Shown one piece after another: positions 17,642 to 26,752 of a stretch of DNA of 64,000 nucleotides. The DNA comes from Aridibaculum aurantiacum (lineage in GTDB: Bacteria > Bacteroidota > Bacteroidia > Chitinophagales > Chitinophagaceae), in assembly GCF_017355875.1 (NCBI RefSeq), contig NZ_JAFEWC010000002.1:372001-436000 (forward strand), read 5' to 3'. Numbering within the stretch: position 1 is the first letter of the stretch; every line of letters starts with the position of its first letter. A program made the position numbers and the translations under genes. The notes under the pieces are model-generated. The model saw only the letters and a list, made by a program, of their open reading frames with translations, ran no database searches and was not told the DNA's origin.

Positions 17642-18916
17642 ATGATTATTTCGGCGCCTGATTTTAAAATGAATGTTTCTAAGCCTGTTAAAGCGGGCGA
17701 ACAATACATACCTGTAACAGGAAAAATCATAGAAGAAGATGACCTTCTGCTGGGTATGGAGGCTGTAGCAGATGGCTGGCTGACTGCGGGTCGTTTTGCC
17801 AACCAGTTTGAAAAAGAATTCTCTGCATATTTCGGAAGTGTGAAGACCTTACTGGTGAACTCCGGTTCATCTGCCAACCTGGTTGCCTTCTACGCCCTTA
17901 CTTCTCCTAAGCTGGGAGAACGAGCCATTAAGCCAGGCGATGAAGTGATAACAGTAGCAGCAGGTTTTCCAACTACTGTCAATCCAATGGTGCAGTTTGG
18001 TGCTGTACCTGTATTCATTGACGTAGATATAGCCACACATAATGTATTGCCTGAAATGATTGAGGCAGCTGTTTCTCCAAAAACTAAGGCTATAATGATC
18101 GCTCACTCACTGGGCAATCCCTTTGACCTGGACGAAGTGATGCGTGTTGCTAAAAAATATAACCTATGGGTAGTGGAAGATGATTGCGATTCTCTAGGCG
18201 CAACATACAAAGGAAAGAAGACCGGCACCTTCGGCGATATCTCTACTTTTTCATTTTATCCTGCGCACCATATTACAATGGGAGAAGGTGGCGCTGTACT
18301 GATCAATAATCCTGTATTGTCAAAGATCGCTGAAAGCTTCCGCGACTGGGGAAGAGACTGCTATTGTGAGCCTGGTAAAGACAATACCTGTGGTTGCAGG
18401 TTTGGCCAACAGCTAGGCAGCCTGCCATATGGCTATGACCATAAATACACTTACTCGCATATTGGATTCAATTTGAAAGTAACCGATATGCAAGCTGCCA
18501 TTGGTTTGTCGCAGTTACGGAAAGTGGATCGTTTTGTAGAGAAACGTAGGGCAAATTATACTGCGCTTTACGAGCGAATGAAAGAGTTTGAAGAGATCTT
18601 TATCCTTCCTGAGCCTACACCAAAAAGTGATCCTTCATGGTTTGGATTTTTGATGACCTTAAGAGAAGGAGACGCTTCTGACAGGCATATGCTGGTACAG
18701 CACCTGGAGGAAAAAAAGATAGGCACGCGTTTATTGTTTGCAGGCAACCTGCTTCGTCAACCAGCTTATGCAGGGGTAAATCATAGGGTGGTGGGTGACC
18801 TTAAAAATACGGACATCATCATGAACCAGTCTTTCTGGTTGGGTGTGTGGCCGGGCCTGGACGAAGCGCATTATGATTATATTGCAGATGTGATAAGGAA
18901 GTATATCAGCGCCTAA
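17642..18916 (+). CDS. rfbH: CDP-4-dehydro-6-deoxyglucose 3-dehydrase (E1, RfbH/AscC type)
   Basis: A 424-residue PMP-dependent, iron-sulfur dehydrase that removes the C-3 hydroxyl of CDP-4-keto-6-deoxyglucose together with a reductase. It has the DegT/aspartate aminotransferase fold, but the usual PLP lysine is replaced by His ([12 protein letters not shown], about residue 209), the hallmark of E1. The cysteine pattern C182-X57-C240-X1-C242-X7-C250 matches the unusual 2Fe-2S motif of this family exactly. [22 protein letters not shown] and [10 protein letters not shown] also fit RfbH. An in-frame ATG at 17669 is an alternative start. It ends the operon, and a strong terminator follows 60 bases later. 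Confidence 0.97.
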   Translation: MIISAPDFKMNVSKPVKAGEQYIPVTGKIIEEDDLLLGMEAVADGWLTAGRFANQFEKEFSAYFGSVKTLLVNSGSSANLVAFYALTSPKLGERAIKPGDEVITVAAGFPTTVNPMVQFGAVPVFIDVDIATHNVLPEMIEAAVSPKTKAIMIAHSLGNPFDLDEVMRVAKKYNLWVVEDDCDSLGATYKGKKTGTFGDISTFSFYPAHHITMGEGGAVLINNPVLSKIAESFRDWGRDCYCEPGKDNTCGCRFGQQLGSLPYGYDHKYTYSHIGFNLKVTDMQAAIGLSQLRKVDRFVEKRRANYTALYERMKEFEEIFILPEPTPKSDPSWFGFLMTLREGDASDRHMLVQHLEEKKIGTRLLFAGNLLRQPAYAGVNHRVVGDLKNTDIIMNQSFWLGVWPGLDEAHYDYIADVIRKYISA

Positions 18917-18978
18917 AAGCGTCTTCTTTATTGAAATTATCACAAGCCGTTAAAGTACTTCGGCAGTAATAAGCAGAG

Positions 18979-19008
18979 CCCGGGATTAATGATCCCGGGT
19001 TTTTTTTA
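18979..19008 (+). terminator. Rho-independent terminator of the dideoxyhexose operon
   Basis: CCCGGGAT (18979-18986) and ATCCCGGG (18992-18999) form an 8-bp perfect stem with a five-base loop followed by eight or more T. Confidence 0.95.
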
Positions 19009-20099
19009 GAAAGCCTAGCATGTGATTTTAGAGTAGGGAGTGGTGAGGGAGTAGTAAGTAATTAGTTTTAAGTAGTAAGACAAAGGCCAAAGCTAGAGGG
19101 ACTTTCTACTTAGTAGCTTCCACTTTTATTAACACCTAACGCCTAACACCAAACACCTAACATCTACCATCTAGCATCTTCCATCTAACTTCTAAAACCT
19201 AAAGTCTAATCCCTACCGCCCATACTTCCTTCTCCTCTTCATTTGTTCATCTCCAGATCCCCGGGCAGATGGATGAGTGGAAAACAACGCTTGTTTCAAG
19301 CGTTTTCAAAGCATGACCAAATCAAGACCAAACCAAGAGTAAACCAAGACCAAAGCAAAACCACTTCCAGGTAGGTTATAGGTACATTCTTGGTGCGTTA
19401 TGTGCATTTAGATGACAATTCGTGGTTTTAGCGTGTATTGGTGGGTATGGGGTATGGGGGGAGTTGTGAGGTGGGAGTTTTCAGTTGTGAGTTGTGAGGT
19501 TATAAGTTGGAAGTGGAAGTAGAATTTTAGATGTCTGATGCCTTCAACCTAACGCCTGATCAAGTAACCACTGTCATCCCGACAACAGGAGGGATCCAAG
19601 GAAAATATTTTGAGATTTCTGATTTAGGGATTTCAGATTTAGCACGCGGATCACGCAAACGAGACGGATGGTTGAAAGGGCATTAAAAGTTGATCAATAA
19701 GCCTACCTGTTGCTCATTGCTCCATTTTATTTTCAAATCTTCAAATTCTCAAATTGTCACATTCTCCAGCTTCTTTTCTTTTCAAATTCTCAAATTGTCA
19801 AATTGAGCATCATTCATAATTCAGCATTTCCTTCCATCTGCGTAATCAGCGTTCAAGCTTTCCCGCGTTCCCTATTCCTTTTAATCAAAATTTAATATTA
19901 TCTAATGCATACTAGTACAGCCTGCTACAGCGTTTAGACTACCTCCAAAGGAGTAAAAATCCTGAAAAAGGGAAAGGAAATTAGGATTTTAGGATGGCTT
20001 TGCTACTTTTGCTGTACTTCTGTTGTCCCCCCACCGGCAGAAGCACGATTATTTGCCTGTAGCAAAGACCCCTGAAAAACGATAAACAACCTTAAACAA
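19009..20099. other. Long intergenic spacer with degenerate short repeats
   Basis: No gene is supported in this 1.1-kb gap. It contains low-complexity tracts made of loose variants of short words: CACCTAACgCCTAACACC-like steps at about 19131-19215, a run of AAACCAAGAC-like steps at 19318-19362, and two copies of a TTCAAATTCTCAAATTGTCA block (19740-19759 and 19781-19800). A 61-codon frame at 19710-19895 lies inside these repeats and is not a gene. A candidate -7 box for the next gene is at 20004. Confidence 0.6.
20004..20011 (+). promoter_or_regulatory. Candidate -7 box for the NusG-like gene (TACTTTTG)
   Basis: Exact match to TAnnTTTG, 88 bases upstream of the ATG at 20100. A convincing -33 element is lacking. 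It would leave a leader of about 80 bases. Confidence 0.35.
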
Positions 20100-20594
20100 A
20101 TGTGTGCTATGGCTGATAGAGAATGGTATGTTATATCCACCAGTGAGGGGAGCGAGATCAGACTTTCCTCTACTTTACAAAAAAAAGGATTTGCAACGTA
20201 TGTGCCGGTTTCCTTTCCAGCGGATGCATTTACACATCGTGCAGTAAAGCCCGCAGTTATTTTTCCTACTTATGTATTTGTGCACTGTCATGCTTCAGAG
20301 CTGGCGGTTTTGCGGTCGTTCAACCAGGTGGAACATATTATCTACTGGCTGAACAAGCCTGTAGTAGTACCACAACAGGAAATGACTGACCTGGTGCATT
20401 TTGTAGAGCGATGCAACGATGTACAGGTGCGGAAACCTGCAGATGTTGTTGCTCATTTTGGCGCTACGCCCATCAAGCACCAAGATGACCGGGAAGTTAT
20501 AGAGATATCTTCTTTGTTCATCACCCTTACAGGTACCAGCAGGTTGCGTGTAATATTTGAAATGCCTGCAAAAGTTCCTGCAGTAGTTGCCTAA
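20100..20594 (+). CDS. NusG-like (UpxY-type) transcription antiterminator
   Basis: A 164-residue paralogue of NusG. The N-terminal NGN domain (about 5-105) is shown by EWYVISTSEGSEIRLSSTLQKKGFATYVP, VFPTYVFVHCH-like strand IFPTYVFVHCHASEL and the VEHIIYWLNKPVVVPQQEM segment; the C-terminal ~50 residues would be a KOW-like barrel. A second ATG at 20109 is possible. UpxY/LoaP-type paralogues sit first in surface-polysaccharide operons and let RNA polymerase read through terminators in long leaders. This one stands at the head of the locus running to 42 kb, in front of an exosortase and a terminator-bearing leader RNA, which suits that role. Confidence 0.85.
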   Translation: MCAMADREWYVISTSEGSEIRLSSTLQKKGFATYVPVSFPADAFTHRAVKPAVIFPTYVFVHCHASELAVLRSFNQVEHIIYWLNKPVVVPQQEMTDLVHFVERCNDVQVRKPADVVAHFGATPIKHQDDREVIEISSLFITLTGTSRLRVIFEMPAKVPAVVA

Positions 20595-20608
20595 TTATCT
20601 TGAACTGT

Positions 20609-21184
20609 ATGTGGCGGAGCATTTGGTTAAATAGCGGCTATCGGTTTATCATCAAACTGCTTGGGATATTCTGCGTGCTGTACTTTGGACATATTTTCTA
20701 TTGGTCAGCATCAGATCCAAAGGGTTTGATCTTTATACCTATTATAGAAAGTGAAGGACAGCCATTCTACATGGAATTTTTACGTTCCACCATTTTACAT
20801 TCAGCAAATAATGTGCTGCATCTACTTGATCATAATGCTTCTATCTATGGGCATGTATTAGTATTAGGAGAAAAAGGTGTGCGGCTAAATTCATCATGTA
20901 TCGGCATTGGCTTATTTAGCTTCTGGATTGCTTTTGTTGTTGCCCATGAAAAAAATTTTAAAACAACAATTACCTGGATACTGCTGGGAGTACTAATATT
21001 TTGGATAGTAAACGTTATTCGAATTGCTACGCTGTTGATGAGCCTGATAAAGGGATGGAAGCCCGTATTCAATATAGAACATCACGACTTGTACAATTTC
21101 TTTGTGTACCTGGTTGTGCTGTTGCTTGCAATCTTTTTTAATAAACGAGCAGGCCAACTGCAAAGACCTGGTGCCCATAGCTGA
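20609..21184 (+). CDS. Exosortase/archaeosortase family transpeptidase
   Basis: A 191-residue multi-spanning membrane protein; ATG 20609 is preferred to a TTG at 20600. The exosortase triad is visible: Cys97 in NSSCIGIG, Arg138 in NVIRIA and His158/159 in EHHDLYNFFVY, each at or near a membrane helix. Exosortases cut short C-terminal sorting tails and attach or release proteins in the envelope, and in many bacteria sit in exopolysaccharide loci, as here (15 bases after the NusG-like gene, 470 bases before wza). I recall an EPS-linked Bacteroidota subfamily of this kind but cannot assign its name with certainty. No substrate with a matching tail is encoded next to it. Confidence 0.85.
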   Translation: MWRSIWLNSGYRFIIKLLGIFCVLYFGHIFYWSASDPKGLIFIPIIESEGQPFYMEFLRSTILHSANNVLHLLDHNASIYGHVLVLGEKGVRLNSSCIGIGLFSFWIAFVVAHEKNFKTTITWILLGVLIFWIVNVIRIATLLMSLIKGWKPVFNIEHHDLYNFFVYLVVLLLAIFFNKRAGQLQRPGAHS

Positions 21185-21257
21185 GAGTGGTGTTTTTGTG
21201 GATTTAAAGATTAAAATATTTTATACTTTAAATCTGGTGTGTGATGATTGGCAATGA

Positions 21258-21265
21258 TATATTTG
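21258..21265 (+). promoter_or_regulatory. Candidate -7 box driving the leader RNA (TATATTTG)
   Basis: Exact TAnnTTTG match ending about six bases before the structured segment at 21271. Position relative to the RNA is what a promoter would need; the -33 box is weak. Confidence 0.45.
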
Positions 21266-21270
21266 CGCCC

Positions 21271-21342
21271 AATCTGGCAAGGGTGAGACGCCAGGAACCT
21301 AAACCAAATACTAAGTGCCGGGCTGTGCCAGGTGCTTTTTTT
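21271..21342 (+). ncRNA. Candidate structured leader RNA/attenuator upstream of wza
   Basis: A ~72-base segment bounded by a promoter-like box and a terminator. CTGGC (21274-21278) can pair with GCCAG at 21290-21294 to give a local hairpin, or with a second GCCAG at 21327-21331 that forms the descending arm of the terminator. The two pairings are exclusive, the arrangement of an attenuator or riboswitch expression platform. Between them lie single-stranded, purine-rich stretches (AAGGGTGAGA and GAACCTAAACC). I do not recognise a known riboswitch class. It could equally be a free-standing small RNA, or simply the 3' end of the exosortase transcript. Confidence 0.45.
21313..21342 (+). terminator. 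Terminator hairpin of the leader RNA
   Basis: AGTGCC-G-GGC pairs with GCC-A-GGTGCT around a TGT loop, including two G-T pairs and one G/A mismatch, followed by seven T (21336-21342). Confidence 0.75.
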
Positions 21343-21656
21343 ATTGCCTGAAGTGAAGGATAGACCTGTTTGAAGTTTGAGGTTTAGGGTTGGAGGTTTG
21401 AGGTGGAAGTTGGTGGTTTAAATAGTAAAACTGCCATAACCGATCCAGGTGTACAATAAGCTGTTGCCTTTCCACGTTTGAGAATGCGCTCCCATATTGG
21501 GGCGGTAGATAAGATCGTTTCACGCTTCTAAATTGCCACCTCTGTAAGTGAGGGTGGCGAAGCCGTGGTAACAATTGATTATATATCTATTAAAATAACA
21601 GCGTTTAACAACAACCGCGGGTAATGCTGCTGCTTTGTTTCTATTTTTGAGACTAT
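21343..21656. other. Spacer between leader RNA and wza-like gene
   Basis: Nothing coding is seen. It has GGTTTGAGG-type degenerate repeats at about 21370-21420. A TATTTTTG box at 21642-21649 matches the -7 consensus but lies only eight bases from the ATG, so if used the mRNA would be nearly leaderless. Confidence 0.4.
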
Positions 21657-22451
21657 ATGAAGATTTCCCTACTCCCTTTGAAAACTTTGGTATTTATTGT
21701 TTTTCTCCTGTTACTAATGGCAGCCTGCACCAATACCAGGAAAGCAGTTTATTTTAATACCCTGCAGGATACCACAATTCAGAAACTCAATGTTAACCTG
21801 GAGCCGGTAATACAGCCAAATGATATCCTCAGCATTACGGTTAGCAGTCCCAATCCAGAGGCTACCCTTGTTTTTAATACGCCTAATCTGCCTACCGTGT
21901 CGGTGGCTACCTCAAATAGTTCCGCAACGCAAACAGTTGGTTACTTGGTAAATCCCGATGGCACTTTCCAGTTTCCTGTTTTGGGTGCCATTGTAGCTGC
22001 CGGTAAAACAAAAAAGCAATTGTCGGAAGAACTAGTAAAGAAATTGGTAGAAGGAAAACAACTGGTAGACCCAATTGTTCATATCCGATTTCTCAACTTC
22101 AAAGTGACCGTACTGGGTGAGGTGGCGCGACCAAACGTGATCACCGTGGCCAATGAAAAGATCACCATATTAGAAGCTTTAGGACTGGCGGGAGACCTAA
22201 CCATCTATGGCAGGCGCGACAATCTGCTATTGATACGCGAAGAAGCAGGTGTGAAGACTACCCACCGGGTTAATTTGAACAGCAGTGATATCCTGTCATC
22301 ACCTTATTATTACCTGAAGACCAACGATATCATTTATGCAGAACCCACACCTGCGCGTATCTCTTCTGCAAGTAGCACACGCCAGTTATTGCCTATCGTT
22401 TTAAGTGGATTATCCTTTTTTGCCATTGTTGTTGACCGGGTACTCCGGTAA
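21657..22451 (+). CDS. Wza-like polysaccharide export lipoprotein
   Basis: A 264-residue lipoprotein: the signal peptide ends in the lipobox LMAAC with Cys24 as the acylation site. The polysaccharide-export domain begins at VIQPNDILSITVSSPNPEA, followed by VNPDGTFQFPVLGAIVAAGKTKKQL and an SLBB-type domain (VTVLGEVARPNVITV, ITILEALGLAGDL). It ends in a hydrophobic segment (LLPIVLSGLSFFAIVV), common in Bacteroidota members. It forms the outer-membrane exit channel with the Wzc-like protein encoded 11 bases downstream. Confidence 0.92.
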   Translation: MKISLLPLKTLVFIVFLLLLMAACTNTRKAVYFNTLQDTTIQKLNVNLEPVIQPNDILSITVSSPNPEATLVFNTPNLPTVSVATSNSSATQTVGYLVNPDGTFQFPVLGAIVAAGKTKKQLSEELVKKLVEGKQLVDPIVHIRFLNFKVTVLGEVARPNVITVANEKITILEALGLAGDLTIYGRRDNLLLIREEAGVKTTHRVNLNSSDILSSPYYYLKTNDIIYAEPTPARISSASSTRQLLPIVLSGLSFFAIVVDRVLR

Positions 22452-22462
22452 AATCTTTCCAT

Positions 22463-24832
22463 ATGCAAACAAATCAATTGTCTCCGTTTTCGCAAGAGTA
22501 TAAGCCAAAGGAGGAAGAAGGGCTGAGTGAACTTGTGGAAAAGTACCTGCCGTGGTGGCCGCTTTTTGTGGCATTGATGCTGCTGGGAGGTATCTGCGCG
22601 TATATCTACTTGCGATATACCATCCCTGTGTATGAAGTGACAGCCAACCTGTTGGTTAAAGATGAAAAGAAAGGGATCAACAGTGCCGATATCATGGAGT
22701 CGCTTGACCTGTTTGGGTCAAAGAAGATCGTAGAGAACGAGATTGAGGTACTGAAGTCGAGAACACTGATGAAAGAAGTGGTACAGAACCTGCACCTGTA
22801 TGCCCCTGTTATGGAAGAGGGAAGGGTGAAGGATGTATCTGGCTACCTGGCATCCCCGGTGCTGGTACAGGTGAAAGATCCTGCACATATCAATGGCATT
22901 ATCAAGGAATACTTTTATGTAAAAAACGGTAAGGTGGTACTTGATTCAAAAGAGTACAACCTGGATACATGGATAGTTGTTGACAGTGACACCATCCGAT
23001 TTGTAAAAAATCCTAATTACAGGCAAAGCAAGGAGGATAAACCCTTCTACTTCTCATTGGTGGATGTAAAAAGAGTGGTAAATAGTTATGCATCCGCTCT
23101 TATCGTGTCACCTACGAGCAAACAGGCTACAGTAATAAATCTAAAATTAAAAGATCCTATACCGAAGCGTGGGGAGGATGTACTGAATGAGCTCATCCAG
23201 GTGTACAACCGTGCTGCTATTGAGGATAAAAATAAACTGGCTGCCAATACCCTTGCCTTTGTTGAGGAACGATTGCATTTTGTAGTAAATGAGCTTGACT
23301 CTGTGGAAGGTGCGATACAACGTTACAAAACGCAAAAAGGCATTGTGAACATCAGTGAACAGGGGCGACTGTTCCTTGAAAGCGTAGAGAGCAATGACCA
23401 GAAGGTGGCAGAGATGAATATGCAGCTGGCGGTGCTCGACCAGGTAGAGCAGTATGTACGCAGTAAAGCGGGAGCAGCAGGTGTAGTGCCGTCCACTTTA
23501 GGCGTCAATGATCCGGTATTAAGTCAATTATTACAGCGCTTATACGAACTGGAGGTGCAATATGAAAAACTTAAGAAGACAACCGCAGAAGGTAACTATG
23601 TTTTGGTAAGTGTACAGGACCAGATTGAGAAGGTAAAGCCTAGTATATTAGAGAACATCCAGAACCAGCGTAGAAGCCTCAATGCAGGAAGAAACAATTT
23701 AACAGGAGTTAGCAACCAATATGCTTCAGTATTAAAAACCCTTCCGCAAAAGGAAAGGGAACTGCTGGAGATCAGCCGTCAGCAGTCTATCAAGAATAAT
23801 ATCTATACATTTTTGCTACAGAAACGAGAAGAGACTGCCCTGTCTTTTGCGAGTACGGTAGCAGATAGCCGAATAGTAGATGTGGCAGAAGCTTCTCTTG
23901 CGCCTATTAGTCCAAAAAGGTCGGTTGTTTATTTGGGTGCCATTGCTGCAGGACTTGTAATAGGAATTGGTTTTATAAGTTTTAAAGAAATAATTAATCG
24001 AAATGTCTTGTTTAGAAACGATATTGTCAAATATTTAAGCTGGCCTATTATTGGTGAAGTAGCACATGACCTTAAAGGCCAAGAAATAGTCATTGGAAAC
24101 GGGGAACGTCATGTCATTGCTGAGCAATTTCGGCAAATACGTTCATCTTTAGCTTATTTGGGCATCAACCAACATCGAAAAACAATTTTGATAACCTCTA
24201 CCATCTCAGGTGAAGGAAAAACATTTATAGCGGCTAATTTAGCAACAAGTTTAGCTCTTACTGATAAAAAAGTTGTGCTTCTTGAGTTAGACTTACGCAA
24301 GCCCAAATTAAGTCCGCTTTTCAAAGCTGATTCAACTATTGGTATAAGTAGCTACTTAGTGGGAGCAGTTGGTATGGGTGAAATTATTCAACGGACTGAC
24401 GTTAATGAAAATCTTTTCTTTATTTCATCTGGTCCAATTCCTCCAAATCCCTCGGAACTAATTTTAAATGGCAGAATGTCAGAGTTGTTAACTTTTCTAG
24501 AACAAGAATTTGATTATATACTTATTGATACAGCTCCTATTGCCCCTGTTACTGATGCAAGTATACTAACAAAACTTTGCCATACTACTTTGTATGTTGT
24601 GCGTCATGGATATACCCCCAAATCAATTCTGAAAAAGCTAGATGAGAACAAGAATGTTACTGGTTTAAAGAACCCTGCCGTCATCTTCAATGGTTTAAAA
24701 AGTCGTGGATTTCAAAAGTATGGTTATGGCTATGGTTATGGTTATAGTTATGGCTATGGTTACGGTAATGATATACAAGGCTCAAAAAATAAAACTTTGC
24801 TTCAGAAGATATTAAGCTTTTTCACCCTTTAA
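22463..24832 (+). CDS. Wzc-like polysaccharide co-polymerase and tyrosine autokinase
   Basis: A 789-residue inner membrane protein. An N-terminal Wzz domain with membrane helix (about 30-55) is followed by a long periplasmic coiled-coil/GNVR region, a second membrane helix (about 490-510) and a cytoplasmic BY-kinase domain. Walker A is GEGKT (about 583-587), Walker A' VVLLELDLRKPKL and Walker B DYILIDTAP. The C-terminus has a tyrosine cluster of alternating Gly-Tyr (about 752-773), the autophosphorylation tail that controls chain length and export. Base composition drops sharply at about 23,950, right at the second membrane helix: 28 of 60 bases are G/C at 23881-23940 but 17 of 60 at 23941-24000. 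The gene therefore looks mosaic. Confidence 0.95.
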   Translation: MQTNQLSPFSQEYKPKEEEGLSELVEKYLPWWPLFVALMLLGGICAYIYLRYTIPVYEVTANLLVKDEKKGINSADIMESLDLFGSKKIVENEIEVLKSRTLMKEVVQNLHLYAPVMEEGRVKDVSGYLASPVLVQVKDPAHINGIIKEYFYVKNGKVVLDSKEYNLDTWIVVDSDTIRFVKNPNYRQSKEDKPFYFSLVDVKRVVNSYASALIVSPTSKQATVINLKLKDPIPKRGEDVLNELIQVYNRAAIEDKNKLAANTLAFVEERLHFVVNELDSVEGAIQRYKTQKGIVNISEQGRLFLESVESNDQKVAEMNMQLAVLDQVEQYVRSKAGAAGVVPSTLGVNDPVLSQLLQRLYELEVQYEKLKKTTAEGNYVLVSVQDQIEKVKPSILENIQNQRRSLNAGRNNLTGVSNQYASVLKTLPQKERELLEISRQQSIKNNIYTFLLQKREETALSFASTVADSRIVDVAEASLAPISPKRSVVYLGAIAAGLVIGIGFISFKEIINRNVLFRNDIVKYLSWPIIGEVAHDLKGQEIVIGNGERHVIAEQFRQIRSSLAYLGINQHRKTILITSTISGEGKTFIAANLATSLALTDKKVVLLELDLRKPKLSPLFKADSTIGISSYLVGAVGMGEIIQRTDVNENLFFISSGPIPPNPSELILNGRMSELLTFLEQEFDYILIDTAPIAPVTDASILTKLCHTTLYVVRHGYTPKSILKKLDENKNVTGLKNPAVIFNGLKSRGFQKYGYGYGYGYSYGYGYGNDIQGSKNKTLLQKILSFFTL

Positions 24833-24841
24833 AAAATTATT

Positions 24842-26137
24842 TTGCGTTCGGAAAAAAAAGTTTTGGGAAAGAACCTTCTTTCCCTAGGGGTAATCCAAGT
24901 TGGTAATTATCTTTTTCCTTTGATAACTCTTCCAATAGTTACACGTATTATAGGAGCGGAAAAATTTGGTATATTAAATTTTACTGCCTCCTTTGTCGCT
25001 TACTTTACACTATTAATAAGTTTTGGATTCGAACTTACTGGAACAAGAAGAGTTGCCGCAGATCCAGAAAATGAAGAGAATAGAAACAGAGTCTTCAGCG
25101 AAATTTTCTTTACGCAGTGCTGGCTGCTTTTAGCTTCAGTTGTAATATTTATTGTGGTCTTATTCAATATCTCTGAATTGAACGCAAATAAACAAATTTC
25201 AATATTTACTTTTTTGACATGTCTTGGAACAGTTGTGACACAAAACTGGCTTTTTCAAGCAATGCAGGAGCTATCAAAAGTAGCAATTCTTAATTTTTTC
25301 GCCAAGCTAGTATCTACTATATTGATTTTATTTTTTATCCGAAAAGAAGCTGATTTCATATGGCAGCCACTGATTTTAAGCTTAAGTACTTTAACTGTTG
25401 GTTTAGCATCATTTATTTGGGCGATTAAACGGTATAAACTAAGACTTATTCCAGTGACACTGCAACAGTCTTTAAAGGTTATGTGGAAAGAAAAGATGTT
25501 TTTCTTTTCTTTATGTGTAATCAGTCTTTATTCAAATACGAGTGTCATTATTTTAGGTATACTCCGTGATCTTGAGCAAGTAGGATTTTATACAGCTGGT
25601 GAAAAGCTTATCAATATAATTAAAGCATTAGTTTTGATCCCATTCACTCAAGCTTTGTTTCCCTACATTGGAAAAGCATTTGGGGAAACTTTTGATAAAG
25701 GACTAAGCGTTGTACAAAGGTTATTTCCTATTGTTATTTTTGGTGGTCTAATTTCAGCTGGATTTATTGTTATATTAAGTCCATTAGTAGTTAATTTATT
25801 ATACGGTGCGGATTTTGAAAAGTCAATTAATATTTGTTATGTGCTTTCCCTGGTGCCTCTTTTAGTAGGATTAAATTCTCTGCTAGGGCTCCAAGTGATG
25901 ATTAATTTGAGAATGGATAGAACCTTCTTCTTTGCAACACTTCTGTCAGCGACTGTAGGATTAATTTTCAGTCCGATCCTTTCAATTAGACTAGGTTATT
26001 TGGGACCTGCATTTACATGGCTATTTGTGGAACTGCTAAATTTTTCTGCTTTTTACATAATTCTTTCAAAAAAGAATATACAAGTTCTACAATGGCAAAA
26101 TTTTTCTTTAAAAAACATGGCTAAAAGCTTTAATTAA
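24842..26137 (+). CDS. Wzx-like oligosaccharide flippase
   Basis: A 431-residue polytopic membrane protein of the MOP/polysaccharide-synthase family with about 12 predicted membrane segments. The N-terminus ([40 protein letters not shown]) is typical for Wzx. No ATG lies near the start; TTG 24842, nine bases after the wzc stop, is the likely initiator. It would flip lipid-linked repeat units across the inner membrane for the polymerase encoded two genes on. AT-rich like its neighbours. Confidence 0.9.
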   Translation: MRSEKKVLGKNLLSLGVIQVGNYLFPLITLPIVTRIIGAEKFGILNFTASFVAYFTLLISFGFELTGTRRVAADPENEENRNRVFSEIFFTQCWLLLASVVIFIVVLFNISELNANKQISIFTFLTCLGTVVTQNWLFQAMQELSKVAILNFFAKLVSTILILFFIRKEADFIWQPLILSLSTLTVGLASFIWAIKRYKLRLIPVTLQQSLKVMWKEKMFFFSLCVISLYSNTSVIILGILRDLEQVGFYTAGEKLINIIKALVLIPFTQALFPYIGKAFGETFDKGLSVVQRLFPIVIFGGLISAGFIVILSPLVVNLLYGADFEKSINICYVLSLVPLLVGLNSLLGLQVMINLRMDRTFFFATLLSATVGLIFSPILSIRLGYLGPAFTWLFVELLNFSAFYIILSKKNIQVLQWQNFSLKNMAKSFN

Positions 26138-26141
26138 GAGG

Positions 26142-26750
26142 ATGAAACTAGCTTTGAAGTTTGTTTATCAACTGATAAAGTTGGTATTTGGTAATTTTCA
26201 AAATCTGCACATTAGGCTCTTGTTTTATGTTAAGGATGTTAAATTTTCGACTTTCCCAGTAGTCATTGGTTCTTTAAAAGTAAAAAATGAAGGGTTGTTC
26301 ATCATTGGTAAAAATGTTCTGTTTAATGGTTCATCTAGCTCTAATCTTGTTGGTTTGTATAAAGGATGTACTGTGGCTGTTTCTAAAGGAGCAAAGTTAA
26401 TCATTGGTGATAACTCCGGATTTTCCGGTGTTTCAATTTATTGCAGTACAGAAATAACTATTGGGCAGTATGTTAATTGTGGTGGAAATGTTTGCATTTG
26501 GGATACAGATTTTCACCCTCTTCAAAAAGATTCTAGGAGGTTGCATGTGTTATCTGAAATACAGACTTCTCCAGTCAAGATTTGTGATGATGTATTTATC
26601 GGTGCTAATAGTATAATCCTTAAGGGAGTTCAAGTTGGGGAGGGTGCTATTATAGGTGCAGGTAGTGTAGTGACAAGAGATGTTCCTGCAAATGAAATTT
26701 GGGCTGGCAATCCTGCAAAGTTTATAAAGAAAGTTAATTTAGAAGACTAA
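26142..26750 (+). CDS. Left-handed beta-helix (hexapeptide) acyltransferase
   Basis: A 202-residue protein with hexapeptide repeats from about residue 45 on ([87 protein letters not shown]). The DTDFHPL segment supplies the catalytic His of WbbJ/maltose-acetyltransferase-like enzymes. It probably adds acetyl groups to a sugar of the polysaccharide. The N-terminal ~45 residues are hydrophobic/basic and may bind the membrane. It starts four bases after the flippase stop. Confidence 0.88.
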   Translation: MKLALKFVYQLIKLVFGNFQNLHIRLLFYVKDVKFSTFPVVIGSLKVKNEGLFIIGKNVLFNGSSSSNLVGLYKGCTVAVSKGAKLIIGDNSGFSGVSIYCSTEITIGQYVNCGGNVCIWDTDFHPLQKDSRRLHVLSEIQTSPVKICDDVFIGANSIILKGVQVGEGAIIGAGSVVTRDVPANEIWAGNPAKFIKKVNLED

Positions 26751-26752
26751 TT

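Noticed and set aside
19710-19895. 61-codon frame in the spacer before the NusG-like gene
   Set aside because: It is made of the repeated TTCAAATTCTCAAATTGTCA-type text and reads as low-complexity chance coding.
21271-21342. Cyclic-di-GMP (GEMM) riboswitch
   Set aside because: GACGC and CCTAAACC recall parts of that class, but the required helices and conserved segments around them are not present in the right order.
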